This document shows positions 11,850 through 20,734 of a stretch of 64,000 nucleotides of DNA, piece by piece. A program made the position numbers and the translations under genes. Numbering within the stretch: position 1 is the stretch's first letter; each line of letters begins with the position of its first letter. This stretch comes from Fragilariopsis cylindrus CCMP1102 (lineage: Eukaryota > Bacillariophyta > Bacillariophyceae > Bacillariales > Bacillariaceae), in the NCBI GenBank assembly GCA_900095095.1, contig FMBT01000331.1, positions 1-64,000 on the forward strand. The letters are read 5' to 3'. The notes below the pieces were generated by a model. That model was not told where the DNA came from. It made no database searches and saw nothing but the letters and a program-made list of their open reading frames with translations.

Positions 11850-12645
11850 AATTCAACAACAGCACAACAGTTGCAGATGCAGATGGGACGATTCGATTCA
11901 AGATCTATTAGATATACAACAACCATCATTATATAAATTATTATTAAAAAAGTATGAATGTATTTCATAAACATTACAAAATTAAATACTGCTGCTAGAG
12001 TGAAACATGTTTACTCTTCAAAAACATGCACAAGGTGAACGCGAACAAGATAATAAAGGTAACAAGAATGGTATTTTTTGGCAATATGGACCAGCTAATA
12101 TGGATGGTCGGTGAATGGAGTATCGTATTGCTGTTAATACACGAAAACTATACTATAACAGGATCTTTATTGGTTATTGTGCAAATGCATGCTATACATC
12201 TTTTACGGGTGTACACGTGGTTGTGAAGTCGGATACAATATACATTCAATTGAACATATTTTGGTTCATTATTCCAAAATCAAGTTTGTTATTATGAATG
12301 GTCTAATTTAGACAAGATATATATTGATTCAAGATTATGGAGTGTTCAAGCTGCTGCAGCTGCTGCAGCTGCATCAGCAGGTTCGATGAATATGAATACC
12401 ACCACCACCACCACCACCACCACCAATAGTAACGATGATGAAAATGAAACTAGTAATGATATTGTTGTATTAAATAAAATTATAGAATTGTATACAAAAC
12501 AACGACGGAATTCACAAAGTAGATATTCATCTATCTATTGCTTGTGAAGAATTTTATGATTATAAGAATAATGACGAAGAAGACGATGATGATGATGATG
12601 ATGACGCAAATGAAGATGAATCTGATAACGATCCTGTTGAATGAC
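11850..12645 (+). pseudogene. Decayed protein-coding region, family not recognised
   Basis: Short stretches with coding-like composition lie in all three plus-strand frames, one after another: LLDIQQPSLYKLLLKKYE near 11907, NGIFWQYGPANMDGR near 12070-12115, QVCYYEWSNLDKIYIDSR near 12280-12335 followed by an Ala run and a Thr run, then IHLSIACEEFYDYKN near 12520-12565 and an acidic Asp/Glu tail ending at about 12643. No single frame is open, and no set of introns with consensus ends joins them simply, so a host gene that has collected several indels is the best reading. The acidic and low-complexity ends resemble other proteins in this window. Confidence 0.45.
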
Positions 12646-13504
12646 TCTACCGCATACATGTCATGTCATATCAGCAGCAGCAGCAGCATTATTTATTTGT
12701 CATCGCTGGCAGCGTGGGAAGAAGTAGATAAACAATAATGATCGTAATGGTTACCACATTCAGTATTCTATCTTTGTTATAATTCTTATAATAAGATATT
12801 AGGAGTTTTAATTTGGACCACTAGCTAGCTAGCTAGCTAGCTAGCTAGATAACCAACTTTCGAAAAGTCAATGTCAAAAAATCGGAATAAATAAAATCAA
12901 GTCGAACCAAATCAAAGATAATGATTTTACTCTGTCTCTGTCCCTCTCCCTCTCTGCCTACTCTATGTTGAAGACAAAACAAAACAACCAAAATAATCAG
13001 AATAATGATACGGTATTCTTTTACTTTTCAGTTTTATAATGTTATATGAATGAATTTTCTTTTCTCTAATTATGTTTATGATACTCCATTTAGTGTATAG
13101 TAAGACGTAATGAATAACAATTTAATATATAAACATTTACGTCTCTTTCTCTCATTATCGGTTGGTGGTTCTTTAAAGATACGAGAGGATAGGCGCACAT
13201 GCATGATTTCTTTTCCTTTCAATTATCTTTTCGAGCAGAGACGTTGTCATTTTGTTTTGGGTGAAGGAATGGATAAATAGCGTACCGGTCATTTCTCTTT
13301 GAAGTTAGACTTCGTCTACCCGCCATAGCACGATCGCTTTGATGGTGATGACGACGACGACGACGACGATGATGACGATGATGATGGATTATTGTTGTTA
13401 TTACGAGCCTCCGAAACTCTTTCGTTGATCGTGATGGTATCTTTACGTTTTAATTATACACCCCCATCCCCATCTTTGCTAAGGATGCAAGCATTGGATC
13501 GTTG
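12646..13504. other. Intergenic
   Basis: Contains a CTAG tandem repeat (about 12822-12850) and a GAC/GAT microsatellite (13340-13385). No gene recognised. Confidence 0.5.
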
Positions 13505-14791
13505 TCAACCACCAAATAATAGTGCCGGTCCAACTTCACGCAATAGATAATAAATTCCGGTCGCACTCTTCTTCTTCTTCTTCGTCTTTTCTTTCTCACT
13601 TTCCCAAGCTGAATCATGAGTATCACACGATTTTTCATACGCCCTTTCTAAGATTACAGGCCACAATGAAATAGGGACGATTGCTTTACCGTCGTCGTCG
13701 TTGTTGCTACCACCATCAACTTTCACGACGATACGTCGTCCAGCATGATTGATTCTTAATGCGTATTCTACATCAGAATCATCTAGAAAATCCACTGGTC
13801 CTCCGACTACGTTATCAATGGCATTGAAAGTTCCAAGGAGACATAACAGGGCAGCCTTTTCGATCGGATCATCTTCCATCTTCTCTAAAACATCATTGCG
13901 ATTTAGGTTCAAAACGCGAAGTGATTTTGAAGGTACAAACGTTGTATCGTTTTTAATACTATCCACAATCGGTAGGAAACTTTTGATATTGTTATTCTGT
14001 AGATTCAGGGACTTCAAATCTCGAAATTTTGGTACTATCTCAAGCATGAGTATCTCAAAGCTGTCCTGCTCCATTAAACAGCCATGCAATTCGAGGTGTT
14101 TGAGACTATTATAAAAGCATACATCATTGGTGCGGAGAGAATCGATAATGAACGAGACATCAGTTTTTCCATTTGTACAATACCTAAGGACTTCTAAACT
14201 TGGTAGTTGAGTTCTCATCCATTTAAGAAACTGGGATGGTACGGGTAGGGATGAATCCCTATCAACGCAAAGTTCTTTCAGATTCTTGAGTTTCATCTGA
14301 ATAGGAAAGTTCTCAAGAAGATCAAGATCGATAGAGTATAAATAAAGATTCTCTAGATGTGGTAGATTTGAAAGCTCCACCGGAAGTGATCGGCAATTAT
14401 AAAGAGTAAGACATGTTAATCGTTCAAATAAAGCAATAATAGCTGGGAGGTCATATTCATGTTCATCATCATGCATAATGTCTAGTTCTGTGATACGACC
14501 ATCAGTATCAATGGTACAATCACACCATGTATCACGAATACAGTATTTATCACTGTCTTGGCCGTCGTTCTCGAAGTCGATTTGATCATTTGCAATATTG
14601 TTGATATCCACAACTCCCATCTTTGACAATACAGAAACGAACGTGACACCCTCAATAAAATTCATTCTGTTTGGGATGCTTTTGAGACAGACAGATATCA
14701 ACTTTCCTCTATCTGCTTCAGGTGTATCGGACAAGACATTTCTCAGTTGACTATCCATAGATTTGATTGCCATTTCTGTTGTTTCTACCAT
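13505..14791 (-). CDS. Leucine-rich-repeat protein
   Basis: Single-exon protein of 428 residues with no signal peptide or membrane segment. Leucine-rich repeats run through roughly residues 95-305, for example LTCLTLYNCRSLPVELSNLP, LENLYLYSIDLDLLENFP, LKNLKELCVD, LEVLRY, LKHLELHGC, LKSLNLQNNNIKSF and LRVLNLNRND. The C-terminal part has a charged Lys run (about 400-410) and ends YYLLREVGPALLFGG. Diatom genomes hold many LRR proteins with a closing segment of this kind (DVEYALRINHAGRRIV, then a Trp-Pro helix and the final LLREVGPALLF); I recall this from the family and cannot verify it here. Likely a cytosolic or nuclear protein-interaction scaffold; partner unknown. Confidence 0.8.
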   Translation of the reverse strand: MVETTEMAIKSMDSQLRNVLSDTPEADRGKLISVCLKSIPNRMNFIEGVTFVSVLSKMGVVDINNIANDQIDFENDGQDSDKYCIRDTWCDCTIDTDGRITELDIMHDDEHEYDLPAIIALFERLTCLTLYNCRSLPVELSNLPHLENLYLYSIDLDLLENFPIQMKLKNLKELCVDRDSSLPVPSQFLKWMRTQLPSLEVLRYCTNGKTDVSFIIDSLRTNDVCFYNSLKHLELHGCLMEQDSFEILMLEIVPKFRDLKSLNLQNNNIKSFLPIVDSIKNDTTFVPSKSLRVLNLNRNDVLEKMEDDPIEKAALLCLLGTFNAIDNVVGGPVDFLDDSDVEYALRINHAGRRIVVKVDGGSNNDDDGKAIVPISLWPVILERAYEKSCDTHDSAWESEKEKTKKKKKSATGIYYLLREVGPALLFGG

Positions 14792-15517
14792 GATTGCAAT
14801 ATCCTTGTGATTACACGAAGTAGTTTTGTATTCCCTTTATTTATCCTTGGGTTACAATAAAGAGCAACGAAACAGGTGATTATGAGATCACACTCTAAAC
14901 TTCAGTTTTGTTGTTGTATTGAACTGAACGTATCGTACGGTGTACCGGTGGTAGTACTACGAGGTTCTCGACTCGAAATTACTGTATTAGCGTGATGGAG
15001 TTCTCGACGCTTTATAAAATATTTGTTCTATAACGTCGTTCTGTTGATGTGACAAACGGTAAAAGCGAGAAAAAATTAGTTTGAAAAAATTAACAGAAGA
15101 GTCGTCGACCGGGAGGGTATGAGAGAAATCTATATTTTCGTTCAATTTTTATCGAATCACGCGACGGATCATCATGCTGGCCCTGGATCTAATAATACTA
15201 AAGATTCAAATATTGTTGAAACAATGACTTGAATTCGTGGACCTGCTCATGCTACTAACGGCGTCGAACATATCGTACTACAACGACGACGATGGCAATA
15301 ACGATAGCATTGGACACAGAACTATTTTAATAAGACATTAATACTTCAGAAAGATCAATCTTTTTCTATTTTAAGGAATCATTTTTGTTTAAAGTAACTT
15401 TATAATGTTAGCGCCGCCGTAGTCCTTATCTATCCAATCGTCTTAGTATATGTAGTTGAAACATATCTAACATACTATTTCTACTCTATTTCCTTTCAAT
15501 GAAACTGGCATTTCCGT
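14792..15517. other. Intergenic between two minus-strand genes
   Basis: Nothing recognised beyond AT-rich sequence; probably holds the 3' end of the flavodoxin gene and the promoter of the LRR gene. Confidence 0.4.
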
Positions 15518-16132
15518 TTACATGAAACCTTCATCCTTAAGTTGTGCAACCCAAGCTTTGGCACGATCATCCGACATATCATACTGATTGTCTTCATCAC
15601 ACATCAGACCACAGAATTTACCATCTTTGACGGCCTTTGATTCAGTGTGGTCGTAACCATCTTGACTAGTCATACCGAAAACTTTTGCACCCTTCGCAGT
15701 GAAAAGATCATATAGTTCACCGGCAGCATCACAGTAGTTATCACCATATGATTGTTGATCGCCCATACCAAAGATAGCAACCTTCTTTCCGGTCAAATCA
15801 AGATTAGGTAAAGTATCGTAGAGCCAGTCATCCCATGAGGTTCCGGATCGTTGCTCATCGGCGCCAGTATGCCAAGTGGGTGCACCAATAATTAATCCAT
15901 CACTACCAGTGACGTCACTATCAGTAGCATCACCGATATCTTCCATATCAGAAATACCAGCATATTCTGCGATATATCCTGCCACTGTTTCGGTGTTACC
16001 AGTAGATGTAGAATAATACATCTTGTAGGCATCTAATGCAGTGTTGGTCTTGACGCTTTGTGCGACAGGAGCGAATGCATTGGTAGTGGAGGCCACTACG
16101 GCAGCGAGAAGGACAGTGTTACGGGCAATCAT
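15518..16132 (-). CDS. Plastid flavodoxin
   Basis: FMN electron carrier that replaces ferredoxin when iron is scarce. Single exon, 204 residues. A signal peptide ends at an Asn-Ala/Phe-Ala-Pro site (residues 18-22), the targeting motif of complex red plastids, followed by a short transit peptide. The mature part starts near residue 36. The FMN phosphate loop STSTGNTE is at 41-48. The two isoalloxazine-stacking regions follow: APTWHTGADEQRSG (Trp87) and FGMGDQQSYGDNYCDA (Tyr129). The long loop after the second region makes it a long-chain flavodoxin. Length and motifs are complete, so the gene looks functional. In diatoms such genes are commonly induced by low iron; no regulatory site could be identified in the sequence. 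It stands between two cupredoxin genes. Confidence 0.95.
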   Translation of the reverse strand: MIARNTVLLAAVVASTTNAFAPVAQSVKTNTALDAYKMYYSTSTGNTETVAGYIAEYAGISDMEDIGDATDSDVTGSDGLIIGAPTWHTGADEQRSGTSWDDWLYDTLPNLDLTGKKVAIFGMGDQQSYGDNYCDAAGELYDLFTAKGAKVFGMTSQDGYDHTESKAVKDGKFCGLMCDEDNQYDMSDDRAKAWVAQLKDEGFM

Positions 16133-17126
16133 GATGTTGATATTTGTTGTTATAATTATTATTCAAATATGAAGATTATGAGTACGATATAGTTGTACAC
16201 GGAATGATAACCCTCTCGATGATGATGAGATCTTCATTTTTTCGTTACACCGTCACTAATCAAGAACAATCGAATTTGAATCCTACCTACGTACGCATCG
16301 ACAGAATGTTCACCCACAACGCACGTTCGTCATAGAAAGGACCACATAACTCTCGCTCCGCTTGGTTCTTTAAATTTGATTGGCATTATATACGGTTACC
16401 TGTGACGTTTAGCGAGAAAAAACGAGAGGATGAAAAAAAGAAGACAATAGCAGCCATGCAAGCTGTTCTACTAACAAGACATGCTTGGCACACAATAAAA
16501 GTAGATATGTCGGCATTTTTACTTAAGTTGAGTTTAAAAAGATTCAATGAAACCGTGAATGTCAGTTTCCAGACACACTTAAACGGCTCATTTATCATGC
16601 TTGAATCATGCATGACGCGTGCTCAAATCCAGTCAAGTCGTGAAAAAAATCTCAATCACATTTCATTTGACGTCTTCACATAACCCCGTGTTAGGCTCGT
16701 GCTTCAAAATTCTTCTCCTTGCTTCACATGATTATCATCTCTTTCGCTCACTCTATTGGTTGTACCGGTACAAAGTTCAAAGTACGTACGGTAATGCAAT
16801 ACAGTAAATAGCAACCAAGAAACGACAAATTTGGGTCGTACTTCTAGTAAAAGGATTTAACACCCTTCACACACCCATCAAACTCGTGCCTGACAGCTCT
16901 ATATGCGAACCTCCATTGTCGGAACACGAAAAACAATGCGATAATGATGATGGACGAAAATAATGTGATTGTAACAGCGATAATAAGATAAGGACTGTTC
17001 AAATTCAAATAAAACAGAGTTGCTGTTCTCATAATTTTTTAAATCACAATCAATACAACAACGAACCATTCAATACTGTAGTAGCTCAAACTTCTTATAC
17101 TCGCACCATCAATACTGTATCTCACA
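16133..17126. other. Intergenic, divergent promoter region
   Basis: Lies between flavodoxin (minus) and a plus-strand gene, so it should hold both promoters. An open frame at 16402-16683 begins with GTG and looks non-coding. No motif could be assigned. Confidence 0.4.
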
Positions 17127-18092
17127 ATGATGTTCCCTTCCATATCGTTCTCAAGACTGATACCAGGACCGTCTACAAATGAAAGTTCCGCCGAATTAAC
17201 CATTAGCGCGTGTGATGTTGTTTCTGTAAGAATTCGTCGCCGTCGTCGTCGACGCAGCGATACGAACCGCATACTGGCATCATCCTCAACATCATCAGCA
17301 TCATCCTGCACAACACCCCGACCATTAGTGCTACTATTTGTGGCATTGACTGTCTTTTATCTTGCCAGTAAGAAGATTGCACCAGTACATTCATTGAGTG
17401 CCGCAAAGAATATCTGGATTAATAATTCATTACAGTACTATAATCGTATCACAAGAGGCGCGGAGCACGTCCAACAATCACCGACCTATTTAAAATCAGC
17501 CATGGAAAATTACTTTGCACGTGAAAAGATTAAGATAAATAAACCAGAACATGCTGAATCGATATATCGAAGACTGATTAAGGATGAACATACCACACAT
17601 CATGCCGGTGCTATCGCTGCTGCTGTAGTTGGTGTGAGTGGAGAAGAAGAAGAAGAAGAACATGAATGTAAATTTTCAAATCTAGCTGTACCAACATTAC
17701 TATTAGGATTATTACTACAAAGAGAAGGACGATTCAATGATGCACGGATTGTCTTTGAAGGATTTTCTCATGTCTTAGAAGAAGCATCCATTGCGAACGG
17801 GACACTACATATACAGAAGTGTTCTTGTTGTGCACGTGTATTACAGGCACATGCCTTATTTGAAATGAAACATAATAATCCATTAAAGGCGGTAGAATTA
17901 ATAATCTTAGCTGTACAAATGGATAAAAAGTTACGTCCAGTATTACGATGGAAATTATTTAAAGATGCATTTGTTCAATATCAATCACCGGAACAACGAC
18001 AACATCGTCGGAAACTATTAGTATTAAAACAACAACAGTCATCATCATCATTATTAGTCAGTCCCACAACGGCATCAGCAGTTGTATCCTAA
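17127..18092 (+). CDS. Single-pass membrane protein with TPR-like helices
   Basis: Single-exon protein of 321 residues. After an N-terminal region with a run of Arg (about 37-43) there is one membrane segment (about 66-82, PLVLLFVALTVFYLASKK). The rest is helical: SIYRRLIKDEHT, LLLQREGRFNDARIVFEGF, AHALFEMKHNNPLKAVELIILA and an end rich in Gln and Ser. The spacing of small and large residues in these helices (for example LLGLLLQREGRFNDARIVF) fits two or three tetratricopeptide repeats. An acidic Glu run (about 173-178) interrupts them. Probably a membrane-anchored adaptor; side of the membrane and partner cannot be told. Confidence 0.65.
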   Translation: MMFPSISFSRLIPGPSTNESSAELTISACDVVSVRIRRRRRRRSDTNRILASSSTSSASSCTTPRPLVLLFVALTVFYLASKKIAPVHSLSAAKNIWINNSLQYYNRITRGAEHVQQSPTYLKSAMENYFAREKIKINKPEHAESIYRRLIKDEHTTHHAGAIAAAVVGVSGEEEEEEHECKFSNLAVPTLLLGLLLQREGRFNDARIVFEGFSHVLEEASIANGTLHIQKCSCCARVLQAHALFEMKHNNPLKAVELIILAVQMDKKLRPVLRWKLFKDAFVQYQSPEQRQHRRKLLVLKQQQSSSSLLVSPTTASAVVS

Positions 18093-18105
18093 AACTAATC
18101 CATAT

Positions 18106-18136
<31 letters not shown>

Positions 18137-18906
18137 TGCACACACAATAGATAATTTCCTATATAAAACTGTACGATTAACTTAGTATTATCAAATCCAT
18201 CTTTATCCTACAGTAGTTTGAAGGAATGAGCACACTAGCTAGCTATGTAGCTTCCGTGCTACCTACCGTGTATGCTAGCTCAAGAAACCGAACAATCAAC
18301 AGAGAGAAGGGGACTGGATAATCATTAATTTTTTCGTTCGCTCGATTTTTTTTCTTAATTCGTTCAGTGAAAGAAGAATAAAGATTGATACTTTTATGTG
18401 TGGAAAGCACGCAGTCACGACCTACCGTATCGCTGTCGATCGAATGGAGAGAAAGAGAGATCCAATAGAGCTCGATACGCACGAACTTCATAATTTTGGG
18501 GGAGGGGCGCGACAGCAGTGTTTGTTATTTAAAGGAGGAGAGGCAGTATTTGGTTGATTAAGGATAAGGGTTTTCTAAAAGCTTACCGTACGTCATACAG
18601 GGCGAAGTGTTATAAGACTGAACCGCAACTGACCGGTGCGGTCGCTTACCTGTACGTCATTGTGTCATTTTTGTGATCATCAAAATAAATATGCTGACTC
18701 GAACATACTTAGTACGATAAAAGATACCGTCATATAAAATAGGAACAAGTTTCACAATAGAAATTCGGAAGATGATTATTTGTCATGGGAATAATGGATT
18801 TGACACGATTGTTCAAGTCAATGCGAAGATTGCTTGAATTCATACAAACTATCATAACTTTATTTTACTCTATATTCAAAATACCATACCAAATACTAAT
18901 ACCAAA
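18093..18906. other. Intergenic; right part shared with cupredoxin B upstream region
   Basis: A TA microsatellite lies at 18105-18136. The final bases before the cupredoxin C start (about 18850-18906) resemble the sequence just upstream of gene B. No gene seen. Confidence 0.5.
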
Positions 18907-19823
18907 ATGATGAAATTCACCGCCCTCCTTATTGCGACTATGTCGTCGGTAGTATCAGGAGCAGGTCATATAGCAGCAGGTCAAGATCTTGTAAATGTGG
19001 GTTGGTCTTTGCCATATGAGGGACCCAAGACTGTAGCATTAAAAGTTGGTGATACAATTATTTTTGAATGGGATGAAGGACATAATGTTTATATTCATCC
19101 AACAATGAATTGTGAATTAGATGGTGCAATATTTGTTGGTGATACTAGTACAACAGAATATACATTTACTGATGCTGATGATGGAAAAGATATCTTCTTT
19201 TCATGTGATATCGGGAACGGTGCACATTGTCAAAACGGTAAGTACACAAATAGATTGTGACTGTAATGTTATTGTTACAGTTGTAAAGAAAACGCACTCT
19301 ATGATAATATTCCCGTTCTGCTTGAATTGCGTAGAAAGTAATACGATACGATACGATACGATACGATGACACTCACTCGACTCACTCACACACACTACTT
19401 ACTTTTTGTCTTCTCTTGTCTTTACCTTCGTTTTGTTTCGTTGTGGTCATGAATGATCGTGATTAATATAATAACTATAAAACAGGACAAAGTTTAATTG
19501 TTACTGTAGGAGGAGAAGGTTTGGTGTTGGACACGGGGGACATGACGACAGACATGGAGGACATGAAGACGGACATGGATATGGCGGACATGACGTCGGA
19601 CATGGAGGACATGAAGACGGATATGCAAAAGGATATGGAGGACATGGATCATAGTGACATGGATCATAGTGACATGGATCATAGTGACATGGATCATAGT
19701 GGTAGTAGTGCGACAGGTCCATATGGTAGTAGTGCAAGTAGTGCAAGTAGTGCGACTGGTCCATCAATGATCGCAGCAGCAGCAGCAGCTGCACTTTTAG
19801 TAGCAGCAGTTGTTGCAGTATAG
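18907..19823 (+). CDS. Secreted phytocyanin-like cupredoxin C with Met/His-rich tail (two exons)
   Basis: Exons 18907-19237 and 19486-19823 with a 248-base intron (GTAAGT, AAAACAG) give 222 residues. The signal peptide is MMKFTALLIATMSSVVSGAG. The cupredoxin domain (about 25-118) has GDTIIFEW, GHNVYIHPTMNCE and FFSCDIGNGAHCQNGQSL; proposed ligands are His59, Cys100, His107 and Gln112. Residues about 129-182 are almost only Met, Asp, His, Thr, Lys, Glu and Ser, with 14 Met and four repeats of the form DMDHS. Met- and His-rich repeats of this kind bind copper in Ctr1-type transporters and bacterial copper proteins, so a second copper-binding site is likely (inference). The tail ends with a Ser/Gly stalk and an Ala-rich hydrophobic segment like a GPI signal. 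Confidence 0.88.
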
Positions 19824-20734
19824 ATAAATAAATAGGTGCAAAATTAAATCAATGTTATGTGGAAATGATGTGACGATTTATTTATAAATTCATTTGATTT
19901 GATTCCTTCAATTCATTGGCATGACTAATGATATTCTGTTTGAGAGGATATAATATGGATGAATTCATCAATCAATCAATCAATGTGTTAACTTATCTTT
20001 CATCCAAATATAATTATTTACGATATAGACGATAGCCTGTTACTGTACTGTACTGTACTGTATTTGCGATAGTCCCAAAAGTCCTTATCCAGATGAACAA
20101 CATCACACGATTGTTTGTAGTACCGCTGTTATTATTACTATTGCAGTTATTGCTGATGACTTCCTCCATCACGGGTGTGATTGCCATTAGCATCTTAATC
20201 CAATTCATTCCATTCCAATTCAATTCAATTTAATTTAATTCAGGAATCGACGATTCTGTCGCCTGTTACACAAAGTAATTGTAGGGGGGGGGGGGGTACT
20301 ATTGGTCCCTACGTACGTACGGATGGTATCATTCGTGCCTTACTCAATAATTGGCGCACTCAAAACAAATTCCGTTGAAGGAATGCGTGCCGACTCGATA
20401 CTGAAGAGGCAAGTCACACTTAGAAATATAGGCGAACACATGCATACTGTGCTGAGTTTTCATACAGTATTTCAATAAAAGCATGTGGGATCATGATCTC
20501 TGGAAATGGTATCCCGGAACAGGATACAAAAAATTGTCGGTTTAGCTAGCATTACTTCCCATCTTTCAATACTCTTAGCTTTGTCTCCTTTGATTCCATG
20601 GTCTGATTTGATCTGATTACTATTGCTGCTTTTTCAAAACAGCAAAACATGCAAACCAGAGGAAAGCAAAGAAGACACAAACAATTACAGTCAACATACT
20701 GTACAGTAGTGAATGAAACCAGAGGGAACGAAAT
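19824..20734. other. Spacer downstream of cupredoxin C, duplicated from the gene B region
   Basis: About 19850-20110 matches the reverse complement of 9840-10110. About 20258-20370 matches the reverse complement of 11300-11430 and contains a 13-base G run (20284-20296). No gene seen. Confidence 0.6.

Noticed and set aside
12026-12297. Two overlapping plus-strand frames as separate small genes
   Set aside because: They are pieces of one decayed coding region and begin and end at frame changes.
16402-16683. Small plus-strand gene between flavodoxin and the TPR-like gene
   Set aside because: Begins with GTG, has no family signature and lies in a divergent promoter region.
18907-19823. Plastocyanin of the photosynthetic chain
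   Set aside because: The signal peptide has no Phe motif or transit peptide, the domain matches phytocyanin better and the tail looks like a GPI signal.
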